DNA of 64,000 nucleotides. Source: Burkholderia sp. BCC1644. GTDB taxonomy: Bacteria; Pseudomonadota; Gammaproteobacteria; Burkholderiales; Burkholderiaceae. The notes under the pieces are model-generated. The model worked only from the letters and a program-made list of their open reading frames with translations, was not told the origin of the DNA and searched no databases. The stretch lies in NCBI RefSeq assembly GCF_902833225.1, contig NZ_CADFEI010000008.1:248001-312000 (forward strand). The letters run 5' to 3'. Made by a program: the position numbers and the translations under genes. This document shows, in pieces, positions 35,618 to 44,900 of this stretch. The first letter of the stretch is position 1; each line of letters begins with the position of its first letter.

Positions 35618-36972
35618 AGCGACTCGCCGCCCTGCTCGGACTGAGCCTGCTCGCGTCGTTCGCGGCGGCCGACGGCGCACCTGGCGCCGGACGCGTCACG
35701 CAACGCTTCGCGCTCGACCTCGACGGCAGCGCCGCGTATTACCAGCTCACCGTGCCGCAGCCCGTGTATGCGGCGAGCCGGCGCGACGATCTCGGCGACG
35801 TGCGCATCTTCAACGGCGCGGGCGAACCGGTGCCGTATTCGCTCGACGCACCCGTCGCGGCCACGCCCGCGGTACCGCCGACGCGCACGCCGGTGCACTG
35901 GTTTCCGCTGCCGCCGGCCCGCACCGACAACGGCAGCGCGCCGCTCGGCGTGACGGTCGGCCCGGACGGCGCGCTGCGCGCGGCGACCGCCGCACCGGCG
36001 CGCACGAAGCACGGCGCCGATCTCGTCGACCTGTCGCATACGGACGGCACCATCGACGCGCTGCTCGTGCATGTGGGCGACGACAGCTACCAGGGGCGTG
36101 TCGCGATCGAAGCGAGCGACGACCTGCGCAACTGGCGGTCGCTCGGCAGCACGCAGTTGCTGAAGGTCGGCCACGGCGACGACATGCTGGTGCAGGAACG
36201 CATCGCGCTCGAAGGCGCGGCACCTCGCTATCTGCGGCTGGACTGGCTCGACGGCGCGCCCGCGATCGCGTCGATCGACGTCGACACGCATCCGCGCGAC
36301 GCGCGCGGGACTGACACCGCGTCCGTGCCGCGCCAGTGGCGCGACGCGGTGCGCGTGCGCGCCGGCAGTACGCCGGGCGAGTATCTGTTCGACACCGACG
36401 GCGCGTATCCGGTCGATCGCGTGCGCGTCGACCTGCCGCAGCCGAACACCGTCGCGCGCGCGACGCTGCAGAGCCGCACCGACGCGCAAGCGCCGTGGCG
36501 CGACGTCGCGGGCGCCGTGCTGTTCCGGCTGCAGGGCAAGGCCGGCGAGCAGCGCAATCCGCCGCTCGAGTTCGCGGCGGATACGGATCGCGCATGGCGG
36601 ATCGTCGTCGACATGCGCAACGGCGGGTTCGGCGGCGGCCAGCCGGCCGTCGCGATCGGCTGGCATCCGGCCGCGCTGACCTTCGTCGCGCGCGGCACAC
36701 CGCCGTTTACGCTCGGCGTCGGCGACGCTTCGCTGGTGTCGTCGGCGGTGAGCCGCGATGCGCTGCTGGTCGGCATGGCGCCCGAAGTGCGGCCCGCACG
36801 GGTCGGCGCGGCGCTGCCGGTATCGGCGGTCGCGCCGGTGCCGGCCGCAGATACCGACGCGACACGCCGCTACGTGCTGTGGGGCGCGCTGGTCGTCGCG
36901 GTCGGCGTGCTCGGCACGATCGCATGGCGACTCGCGAAAGGCGGCGACGACACGCGCGGCCGCGACGAGTGA
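35614..36972 (+). CDS. DUF3999 exported membrane-anchored protein
   Basis: A 452-residue protein with an N-terminal signal peptide (MKRLAALLGLSLLASFAAADG), a large extracytoplasmic beta-rich domain (RVTQRFALDLDGSAAYYQLTVP onward) and one C-terminal helix (VLWGALVVAVGVLGTIAWRLAK) near the end. This topology and the coupling to a DUF2339 gene are typical of DUF3999. A joint envelope function is likely, but no activity is known. The proteins probably form a complex: the soluble domain outside, the polytopic partner in the membrane. Confidence 0.82.
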   Translation: MKRLAALLGLSLLASFAAADGAPGAGRVTQRFALDLDGSAAYYQLTVPQPVYAASRRDDLGDVRIFNGAGEPVPYSLDAPVAATPAVPPTRTPVHWFPLPPARTDNGSAPLGVTVGPDGALRAATAAPARTKHGADLVDLSHTDGTIDALLVHVGDDSYQGRVAIEASDDLRNWRSLGSTQLLKVGHGDDMLVQERIALEGAAPRYLRLDWLDGAPAIASIDVDTHPRDARGTDTASVPRQWRDAVRVRAGSTPGEYLFDTDGAYPVDRVRVDLPQPNTVARATLQSRTDAQAPWRDVAGAVLFRLQGKAGEQRNPPLEFAADTDRAWRIVVDMRNGGFGGGQPAVAIGWHPAALTFVARGTPPFTLGVGDASLVSSAVSRDALLVGMAPEVRPARVGAALPVSAVAPVPAADTDATRRYVLWGALVVAVGVLGTIAWRLAKGGDDTRGRDE

Positions 36973-37200
36973 CGCGAAGCGCGTCGTCGCGCATGGGGCT
37001 TCCGTTTCCACGCAACCATCTTATGAAGGTTCGCGTGACGATCGCGGCAAAGAATCGCGTCAGGGCATAAAAAGCGCGTAAACGTCCGTTCGCCGCGACG
37101 CGGCGGGGGTGTCTCGAGGGCCGTAGACGAGCGGGAGCGCCACACTCCGCTCACGTGACGCTTACGCGGCAAAAGCAGGAAAGCGACCGGGGCGCGGCGC

Positions 37201-37989
37201 TCAGCCGAACGTGTAGCGCCCGTGCTGGCGCTGCCGCCACGGCGACGAGCGGCAGCTCGCGGCGCCGGCCGCACGACGCGCGGCCCAGCCGGCGCCGCGG
37301 CGCACGTGCGGGTCGCGCCGGGCCACCGCGGCCACGCGCGACGGCAACGCATGCGCAAGACGCCGCACGGCCGCGACACGTGCCGCCAGCCGCGACGCCG
37401 GCGATACGCGGCGCGCAACGTGTGCGACGGGCCGCTTGCAGAGGATTGCGCTGTCGTAGCGCTTACCGGTGAAACGCATCACGTCGACGACCTCGAAGCC
37501 CTGCATGCCGTAGAACGCCAGCAGGTGCGCTGCGGGATGCGGCGTATCGAGCGCGAGCAGCGTATAGCCGCGCAACGCGGCCCACTGCTCGGCGAACGCC
37601 AGCAGCAACGCGCCGATCCCGCGGCTCTGGCAATCGGGGTCCACGGCCACCTGGCGCACGCTCGCGACGCCTTCGCGCCGGTATAGCGAGCAGGCGGAAG
37701 ACGGATCGGTCGCATACAGCGTGGCCGTGCCGACGACACGCCCGCCACGAACGGCGACGTAGCACTCGCCGGCTTCCGCACGGCGACGCGTGACGTCTTC
37801 GTCCTGATCGACGCACGTGCAGTTGAGCCCCATCGCGCCGAGCCGCGCGAAGGCGCGATGCAGCATCGGCGTGAGTTGTGCGTAGCTGTCGAATGCCGGA
37901 TCGAAACGCCGTACGACCACCCGGTCGGCGCTCACGGAAGGCAGCGCGGCGGAGGGACGTTCGGCGATCGCGTTCCAGGGTATCGACAT
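37201..37989 (-). CDS. GNAT-family N-acetyltransferase with an Arg/Ala-rich C-terminal extension
   Basis: A 262-residue protein. Residues about 22-165 form a GNAT domain: acetyl-CoA loop VRQVAVDPDCQSRGIGALLLAFAEQWA, then ALDTPHPAAHLLAFYGMQGFEVV. After about residue 175 the sequence becomes a low-complexity Arg/Ala-rich tail (RRVSPASRLAARVAAVRRL and similar) not seen in the domain family. The tail may be a genuine basic extension or the result of an ancestral frameshift or stop loss. Start 37989 is supported by GGAG seven bases upstream. Substrate unknown. Confidence 0.75.
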   Translation of the reverse strand: MSIPWNAIAERPSAALPSVSADRVVVRRFDPAFDSYAQLTPMLHRAFARLGAMGLNCTCVDQDEDVTRRRAEAGECYVAVRGGRVVGTATLYATDPSSACSLYRREGVASVRQVAVDPDCQSRGIGALLLAFAEQWAALRGYTLLALDTPHPAAHLLAFYGMQGFEVVDVMRFTGKRYDSAILCKRPVAHVARRVSPASRLAARVAAVRRLAHALPSRVAAVARRDPHVRRGAGWAARRAAGAASCRSSPWRQRQHGRYTFG

Positions 37990-38270
37990 TGCAATGCTCC
38001 GTGGTTGGGATGCCCGAAGTCTATGAGCACGCCAGCCGCTGTCGCAAGAAAAAATGTCGTAAAAGTTCGGGGAAACGGGCGTGATAGACGCGTTGAAGGC
38101 AGTGCGCACCGGTGTGCCGCCCGCGTCGTTGCGAGCGCATGAAAGCGCACCGATCGTTGTTCGCGCAAGCAACTCGTCACGCGTCGGGATCGACGCCCGG
38201 CACGCACGCCGTTGACACCTGCGGCAACGCAATCCAGACTCGCTGCTCCCTCACCGCAACGCGAGCGTTC

Positions 38271-38576
38271 ATGGTCACCTGCTTCCTTCGCTACGTCATC
38301 GATCCGTACAAGCTCGCCGAGTTTGAAACCTACGGCAAGATGTGGATTCCGCTCGTCGAGAAATTCGGCGGCACGCATCACGGCTACTTCCTGCCGTCCG
38401 AAGGCGCGAGCAACATCGCGCTCGCGATGTTCTCGTTCCCGAGCCTCGCCGAATACGAGCGCTACCGCGAACGCTCGAAGGAAGATCCGGCCTGCCAGGC
38501 CGCGTTCGGCTACGCCGAGGAAACGCGCTGCATCGTCAGCTACGAACGCAGCTTCTTCCGGCCGGTGTTCGAGTAA
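38271..38576 (+). CDS. NIPSNAP-family protein
   Basis: A 101-residue ferredoxin-like-fold protein: MVTCFLRYVIDPYKLAEFETYGKMWIPLVEKFGGTHHGYFLP and SNIALAMFSFPSLAEYERYRERSKEDPACQAA. The pattern of a dimeric alpha-beta barrel with YxxRS and a C-terminal YERSFFRPV is typical of bacterial NIPSNAP proteins. Function unknown, possibly small-molecule binding. Stand-alone gene. The ATG at 38271 begins the first family strand. Confidence 0.82.
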   Translation: MVTCFLRYVIDPYKLAEFETYGKMWIPLVEKFGGTHHGYFLPSEGASNIALAMFSFPSLAEYERYRERSKEDPACQAAFGYAEETRCIVSYERSFFRPVFE

Positions 38577-38620
38577 CGGGAAACGTCAGCGACGCATCGC
38601 ACCCCGTTTCCTGACCGGGC

Positions 38621-38655
38621 AAAAAAAAGCCCCGCCTGCATCCGCGCGGCGGGGC
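38621..38655 (-). terminator. Intrinsic terminator of the candidate small RNA
   Basis: An 8-bp GC stem (38629-38636 with 38648-38655), 11-base loop, then eight U on the minus strand. A textbook Rho-independent terminator pointing against all neighbouring genes. Confidence 0.8.
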
Positions 38656-38689
38656 CAACCCATGTCAGTAGAGACATCATGGAGGAGAC
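38621..38689 (-). ncRNA. Candidate trans-acting small RNA with exposed CUCCUCC motif
   Basis: About 69 bases on the minus strand. The predicted 5' end begins with GTCTCCTCC, complementary to Shine-Dalgarno sequences. A small hairpin follows (ATGTC-TCTACT-GACAT), then an intrinsic terminator (stem GCCCCGCC/GGCGGGGC, 38629-38655) with eight U residues. The absence of any minus-strand gene ending here, together with a promoter 7 bases upstream of the predicted start, points to an independent RNA. Not matched to a named sRNA. Confidence 0.55.
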
Positions 38690-38695
38690 GGGCCC

Positions 38696-38724
38696 ATCTT
38701 ATCGACCGTGGCGCCCCCTCCCAA
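38696..38724 (-). promoter_or_regulatory. Candidate promoter of the small RNA
   Basis: On the minus strand, -35-like TTGGGA (38724-38719) and -10-like TAAGAT (38701-38696) are separated by exactly 17 bases. Each matches four of six consensus positions. It would start transcription near 38689. Confidence 0.45.
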
Positions 38725-38886
38725 CCAAGCATTTCTGCTATCGATCTGCGCGGCCGCGCACGCGACTGCCCCCGCCGCGCGGCATATCGATAGAACGAAA
38801 AGTCGTTTTCAGAGTGGCGACGGGGTCGTTACCATCTGGTTTTAAGCCTGTGCTTAGCCGGGCAAGCCATCCCCGAGGAGCGCCCC

Positions 38887-39537
38887 TTGACTGCATTCGA
38901 TCAACACCGCCGCCCGTTCGTCGTCGGCATCGGCGGTACCACCCGAGCCGCGTCGTCGACCGAACGCGCGCTGTCGTTCGCGCTGCGCGGCGCGCAAGCC
39001 GCCGGCGCCCGGACGCGCCTGTTCGACGGCCCGTTCCTGCATACGCTGCCGCATTACGCTCCCGAACACAAAACGCTGACCGACGCGCAGCGCGAGCTGA
39101 TCGACGCCGTGCGCCAGGCCGACGCGATCATCATCGCGACGCCCGGTTATCACGGCGGCGTCTCCGGTCTCGTCAAGAACGCGCTCGATACCCTCGAGGA
39201 ACTGCGCGCCGACGAGCGCCCCTATCTCGACGGCCGCGCGGTCGGCCTGATCGTCACAGCGTACGGCTGGCAGGCGGCCGGCACCGTGCTGACGTCGGTG
39301 CGTTCGATCGTCCATGCACTGCGCGGCTGGCCGACACCGTTCGGCGCGACCGTCAACACGCTCGAAACGCGCTTCGACAGCGCCGACAGCTGCTCGGATC
39401 CGAAGGTCGCCGCGCAGCTCGAGACGGTCGGCGCGCAAGCGGCCGAATTCGCGCTCGCCTTCGCATCGCATCGTGCGGCGTCGCATGCCGCATCGGTCGA
39501 CGCGCTCGCACCCGTGCTGAAGATCGCCAACCAGTAA
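38887..39537 (+). CDS. NADPH-dependent FMN reductase family protein
   Basis: A 216-residue flavodoxin-like protein. The FMN-binding motifs are visible: GIGGTTRAASSTERALSFAL (phosphate loop, about residues 14-33) and IIIATPGYHGGVSGLVKNALDTLEE (about 85-109). Such enzymes reduce FMN for monooxygenases or desulfonation systems, or act as quinone reductases. No such partner is next to it. The start is TTG at 38887 with GAGGAG at an ideal six-base spacing. Confidence 0.88.
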   Translation: MTAFDQHRRPFVVGIGGTTRAASSTERALSFALRGAQAAGARTRLFDGPFLHTLPHYAPEHKTLTDAQRELIDAVRQADAIIIATPGYHGGVSGLVKNALDTLEELRADERPYLDGRAVGLIVTAYGWQAAGTVLTSVRSIVHALRGWPTPFGATVNTLETRFDSADSCSDPKVAAQLETVGAQAAEFALAFASHRAASHAASVDALAPVLKIANQ

Positions 39538-39775
39538 TCTCTGCTGCATTGCGCCGCGCGCCCCTCGGTCGATGAAACCCGACCGGCGCGCGCCGCGCGT
39601 CTTCGGATGCGTGGCGACACGCCATGCACGCTGTCGCCTCCCCCGCGCTGCACCTCCCCTGCGTACCCCCCGATAACGATTCGGCCTGCCGCGTGATTAG
39701 CATTGGCCGAAAGATTGGTTCACGGCGCCGACAGGTTTTCGTACGCTGAAAGTCCGAACTTTTTCCGCGCACGCC

Positions 39776-39994
39776 ATGAACCGTACGATCCGCTACAAGG
39801 GCTATGAAGTCGCCCCCGCTGCCGCCCGGTTGCCGAACGGGCTGTTCGCCGCCAACCTGACGATCGAGAAGGCGAGCAGCGGCCCGTCGCCGCGCTCCGT
39901 GTCGTTCGACGCGATCGATTTCTTCTTCGAGGAAGAGCACGCGCTCGCCTACGCGTCGCGCTGGGGCCGCCTCTGGGTCGACACGAACGCGTGA
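39776..39994 (+). CDS. Small hypothetical protein
   Basis: A 72-residue open frame, MNRTIRYKGYEVAPAAARLPNG at the start and a C-terminal segment with FDAIDFFFEEEHALAYASRW. The alternating strand and helix pattern (positively charged start, FxxEEEHALAYA helix) looks like a folded domain rather than random sequence. No signal peptide or membrane segment. Not recognised. No strong ribosome site was seen upstream of 39776. Confidence 0.6.
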   Translation: MNRTIRYKGYEVAPAAARLPNGLFAANLTIEKASSGPSPRSVSFDAIDFFFEEEHALAYASRWGRLWVDTNA

Positions 39995-40089
39995 CGCGCG
40001 CCTGGCCGGCGCACGCATGGCCGCTCGAAAATACGCGATTACGAAAGCTATGCAAGAATCTTTCGACCCGTAATCGAATAACAACAGCC

Positions 40090-40992
40090 ATGAGTGACAC
40101 GCTGCAGGAAGAGCATGCAGCCGCAGATCACGCAATGCGCAACTGGACCTTCGAGAGGCAAGGTCCGGTCCGGATCGGTTCCGATGCGCACATGCAGATG
40201 TTCTGCCGCATGCTGCTCGACACACACAACCCGTACAAGCCGGCCGTGATCGACTGGCCGGCGCTCAAACCGGATGAACTCAGGCGGCTCACGTCGCTGC
40301 CGATCTGGGACATCGCGGTACAGACCGAAGGCCGCGCGTCGATCCGCGTGGCGACCTACGCGGCGACGGTCGACGATCCGCTGCTGCGCCGCGCGCTCGA
40401 GATGGACGGCGGCGAAGAAGCGCGCCACAAGGTCGTGCTGTCGAAGCTCGTCGAGGCATACGGCATCCGGCTCGCGCCCGAGCCGGCCTACCCGGCGCCG
40501 AAGGATCCCGAATGGTCGTGGATGATGACGGGCTTCAGCGAATGCATCGACAGCTTCTTCGCATTCGGCCTGTTCCGCTCCGCGCAGCGCTCCGGTTATT
40601 TCCCGCCCGAACTCGTCGACACCTTCGAGCCCGTGATCCAGGAAGAAGGCCGCCACATCCTGTTCTTCGCGAACTGGTACGCGTGGTACTGGCGCACGAT
40701 GCCGTGGTGGCGCCGGCCCTGGTTCTTCGCGCGTGTTGCCGCCGTGTGGGTGCAACTGATCCGCGACCGGATCGGTATCGCGCGCGGCATCGATGCCGAT
40801 GGCGCCGCGCGTGACGCGAACTTTCCGGCCACCGGCACGGCCGACATCGGCGACGCGTTGAACCCGCGCGAGCTGATCGAACTGTGTCTGGCCGAGAACG
40901 ACCGGCGCATGGCCGGTTACGACAGGCGCCTGCTGCGCCCGATGTTCGTGCCGCGCATGGCGCGCTTCGCGCTGCGGTTTCTCAAGAAGTAA
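40090..40992 (+). CDS. Ferritin-like diiron-fold protein
   Basis: A 300-residue mostly helical protein whose metal-ligand pattern is complete: Glu80 (QTEGRAS), Glu110 with His113 (GEEARHK), Glu151 (FSECIDS) and Glu186 with His189 (EEGRHIL). This E...ExxH...E...ExxH arrangement is the four-helix-bundle diiron signature shared by ferritin-like oxidases and hydroxylases. A C-terminal region rich in Trp (WYAWYWRTMPWWRRPWFF) may be membrane-facing. The substrate is unknown; it appears to be a single-gene unit. Confidence 0.8.
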   Translation: MSDTLQEEHAAADHAMRNWTFERQGPVRIGSDAHMQMFCRMLLDTHNPYKPAVIDWPALKPDELRRLTSLPIWDIAVQTEGRASIRVATYAATVDDPLLRRALEMDGGEEARHKVVLSKLVEAYGIRLAPEPAYPAPKDPEWSWMMTGFSECIDSFFAFGLFRSAQRSGYFPPELVDTFEPVIQEEGRHILFFANWYAWYWRTMPWWRRPWFFARVAAVWVQLIRDRIGIARGIDADGAARDANFPATGTADIGDALNPRELIELCLAENDRRMAGYDRRLLRPMFVPRMARFALRFLKK

Positions 40993-41977
40993 CGTCGAAA
41001 CGGTTGCCGAAGGTCATGGAGGCCGCCGCGCCTTCGTGGCCGGCGGCGAGCGACCGGTTCGGCCCGCGTTCGCCGATCGGGTGTTGCGCGCCCGATACAC
41101 TCACTCCATCCCCGTTTTTCCTGTGACGCTTCAGTCCTTCCAGCGGGCCGGACACATTGCCGCACCCGGAACCTGACATTCGGGGCGTCGTCCCGGCGCT
41201 CATCGGCGGTCTTTTACGACCTGTCGACGCCGCGGGGGAAGCCGCCGTGGGGCCGCCTCCTTTGGCTGCCCCGCATGCTCCCCCAATTCCGCTCAAGCAC
41301 CGATATGACCGATATCGTCAATAGGACAAATCCGATAGTTGAATGCTGACGACACAATCCACCGCTTTGTAGCAATTTTTTACAAATTCGACGAGCCCGC
41401 CTGCCGGGAACGCCCGCCACACGGGCAACTGCGCCGGACGGGATGCGCAAATCAGCATAGCCGGATATTCACGATTTCCAGTTAAATTGATTTTCAGACA
41501 ACAACTTAAAATAAAAACAAATTCTCAATAAATCTCGAATTAACAGGTTAACAAGATTTCCCCCACATTATCCGCCGGCTCCGGAATTAACATTACATGA
41601 TTGAAAGAATTTGTCGGCGCGCAAACGTTTGCTATTTCATTTGTCTTACTTTTCGAGCTCAGCCTTGTGTAACCCACCCCACATAACAGCCGTAACCATC
41701 TGATTTTTATACAGAAACATGACGTCACCCAGAAAAATTCAAACCCTACACGTCACATTCTTACATCTTTCAAAATCATTCTCCCCCAATACATCAAAAC
41801 GCGATGCATTAACCATCCTTTAACTTTCAAAACCTCTCATTTATCACTGTTTGTCAATCTACAAAAATCACCTCCAATAAACTCCGCCCATCAATTTTGA
41901 GATTCGCGCGAGCGCACGGAATATTCCTCTAACGAAAGAGACCGGTGTGTGGCGTGCATATTTGGAGGTAGCAGGAC
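40993..41977. other. AT-rich 985-base region upstream of the giant adhesin gene
   Basis: From about 41310 to 41930 the base composition drops sharply compared with all flanking DNA: A/T-rich runs and short homopolymers, with no credible ORF. Near 41851 TTGTCA and CAATAA (41875-41880), 18 bases apart, form a possible promoter. GGAGG at 41964-41968 precedes the adhesin ATG. Such A/T-rich leaders are typical targets of H-NS-type silencers; that role is inferred. Confidence 0.6.
41851..41880 (+). promoter_or_regulatory. Candidate promoter of the adhesin gene
   Basis: TTGTCA at 41851-41856 and CAATAA at 41875-41880 with an 18-base spacer, inside the A/T-rich leader. It would give a 5' leader of roughly 90 bases before the ATG at 41978. 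Other A/T-rich words nearby make this uncertain. Confidence 0.35.
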
Positions 41978-44900
41978 ATGAACCGCACATACCGCTCGAT
42001 CTGGAACGAAGCCCTTGGCGCCTGGGTCGCGGCATCGGAACACGATTCGGCACGGGGCAAGCCGAACAAGTCGGCCGTCGTGAAGGCCGTTGCAGCAGCC
42101 GTTCTCGTCGTGGGGGCGACGGCGGGCAATGTCGCGCACGCGCAGTACTCGGCAGGCGGTGGCACCGTCACGGGAAGCGCCACCCAGGGGATCGCAATCG
42201 GCGGCAACGGCGGGAGCACGACGACGGCCAGCGGTTCGACGTCGATCGCGATCGGTGCGAACGCGACAGCGTCGGGCAACTATTCGCAGGCGTTCGGCCA
42301 AGCCACGACGGCGACCGGCGCAAGCGGGATCGCGATCGGCTCCGGTGCGAAGGCGCTGAACACGGGCGCAACAGCAGTCGGCAACGACTCCACGGCATCG
42401 GGCTCCAGCTCGATCGCGATCGGCGGCGGCAACAGTTCGGGCGCGGGCGGCGCCGTTGCGGCCGGTAGCAACGCAATCGCGTTGGGCCGCTTCTCCAACG
42501 TCAACGCGGCAACGACGTCGGGTATCGCGATCGGCGCGAACGCAACCGTGACGTCGGCGGGCACCAACGGCACGGCACTCGGTTCGGCAGCCACCGCGGC
42601 CGGCTCCGGCGCATCCGCCATCGGCAACGCCGCGACGGCAACCGGCACCAACGCCCTGGCACTCGGCGGCACGGCCAATTACGCATCCAGCGTCGCGATC
42701 GGCGCGGGCAGCGTGACCGGCACTGCGGCACCGAGCGGGACGGGTTACCTGACTGGCAGCAGCGCACCGACGTCGGAAGTGTCGGTCGGCAGTTCGACTG
42801 CACTGCGCCGCATCACCAACGTCGCCGACGGCTCGGCACCGCAGGACGCCGTCACCGTCGCCCAGCTCAGCACCGGCATGAGCACGACCACGAGCGCGAT
42901 CGGCAGCCTGTCGACCTCGGCGTCGACCGGCCTCTCGTCGGCTAACAGCTCGATCGGGTCGCTGTCGACCTCGACCTCGACTGGCATCAACTCGCTGTCC
43001 ACCGGCCTCAGCTCGGCCAATAGCTCGGTTGCGTCGCTGTCGACCTCCACGTCGACCGGCCTCTCGTCGGCCAACAGCTCGATTGGCTCGCTGTCGACGT
43101 CGACTTCGACCGGCATCAACTCGCTGTCCACCGGCTTGAGCTCGGCCAATAGCTCGGTTGCGTCGCTGTCATCGTCCACGTCGACGGGCCTGTCGTCGGC
43201 CACCAGCTCGATCGGTTCGCTGTCGACTTCGACTTCGACCAGCATCAACTCGCTGTCCACCGGCTTGAGCTCGGCTAATAGCTCGGTTGCGTCGCTGTCG
43301 ACCTCCACGTCGACGGGCCTGTCGTCGGCTAATAGCTCGATCGGTTCGCTCTCGACGTCGACTTCGACCGGCATCAACTCGCTGTCCACGGGCCTCAGCT
43401 CGGCTAATAGCTCGGTTGCGTCGCTGTCGACCTCCACGTCGACGGGTCTGTCGTCGGCCAACAGCTCGATCACTTCGCTGTCGACCTCGACATCGACAGG
43501 TCTGTCGTCCGCCACCAGCTCGATCGGCTCGCTCTCGACTGGCCTCTCGTCGACCAATAGCTCGGTCACTTCGCTGTCGACCTCCACGTCGACGGGTCTG
43601 TCGTCCGCCACCAGCTCGATCGGCTCGCTGTCGACTGGCCTCTCGTCGACCAATAGCTCGGTCACTTCGCTGTCGACTTCCACGTCGACGGGTCTGTCGT
43701 CCGCCACCAGCTCGATCGGCTCGCTGTCGACCGGCCTCTCGTCGACCAATAGTTCGGTCACTTCGCTGTCGACCTCCACGTCGACGGGCCTGTCGTCGGC
43801 CACCAGCTCGATCACCTCGCTGTCGACCGGCCTCTCGTCGACCAATAGCTCTGTCACCTCGCTGTCGACTTCCACATCGACGGGCCTGTCGTCGGCCACC
43901 AGCTCGATCGGCTCGCTGTCGACCTCGACCTCGACGGGCATCAATTCGCTGTCCACCGGCCTGAGCTCGGCTAATAGCTCGGTTACCTCGCTGTCGACCT
44001 CCACGTCGACGGGCCTCTCGTCGGCCAACAGCTCGATCGGTTCGCTGTCGACGTCGACTTCGACCGGCATCAACTCGCTGTCCACCGGCCTCAGCACGGC
44101 TAATAGTTCGGTTGCCTCGCTGTCGACCTCCACGTCGACCGGCCTCTCGTCGGCCAACAGCTCGATCGGTTCGCTGTCGACGTCGACTTCGACCGGTATC
44201 AACTCGCTGTCCACCGGCCTGAGCACGGTCTCGACGAAGACAGACAACCTCGGTAGCAGCACGGCCTCGGCACTTGGCGGTGGCTCGACGTATGACCCGA
44301 CGACCGGCAAGGTCTCGGCCCCGTCGTACACCACGTACAACGCGAACGGCACGACGTCGACAGCCAACAGCGTCGGCTCGGCAATCGACAGCATCAACAG
44401 CCAGGGCATCAAGTACTTCCACGCGAACTCGACCGGCGCCGACAGTCAGGCGCTCGGCACCGATTCGGTCGCGATCGGCCCGAGCGCGGTCGCCAACAAT
44501 GCCGGCGACGTCGCGCTTGGCAGCGGCTCTGTTACGGCGGCGCCGGTCAAGACGCCGACCGGCACCATCGGTGGCGTAACCGCGACGTTCGCGGGCGGCA
44601 ATCCGACCAGCGTGGTCAGCGTCGGCAAGTCTGGCGCCGAGCGTCAGATCACCAACGTTGCAGCCGGTCAGATCACCGCGACCAGCACCGATGCGATCAA
44701 TGGCTCGCAGCTGTTCGCAACCAATTCGATCGTCGACTCACTGTCGACCACGGTGTCGACGTCCGGCAGCGCCATCGCGTCGCTGTCGACCGGCATCACG
44801 TCGCTGTCAACGGGCCTCAGCTCGACCAACAGCTCGGTGACATCGCTGTCGACTTCCACGTCGACCGGCCTGTCGTCGGCAAATAGCTCGATCACGTCCC

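Larger units (their letters stand above)
38577..38886. other. Gene-free interval with a candidate minus-strand small RNA
   Basis: A 310-base gap between the NIPSNAP gene and the FMN reductase. It contains a strong minus-oriented terminator at 38621-38655 and a promoter-like pair at 38696-38724, although no minus-strand protein gene is present. The rest (38725-38886) shows only the FMN reductase leader with GAGGAG at 38875-38880. Confidence 0.5.

Noticed and set aside
32209..36972. A 1587-codon alternative frame spanning the DUF2339 and DUF3999 genes
   Set aside because: For most of its length it is an Arg-rich shadow; only the DUF3999 part at its end is real and has its own ATG.
41375..41393. 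TTTGTA...TACAAA hairpin in the adhesin leader
   Set aside because: A weak A/T stem in a strongly A/T-rich tract, where such symmetry is expected by chance.
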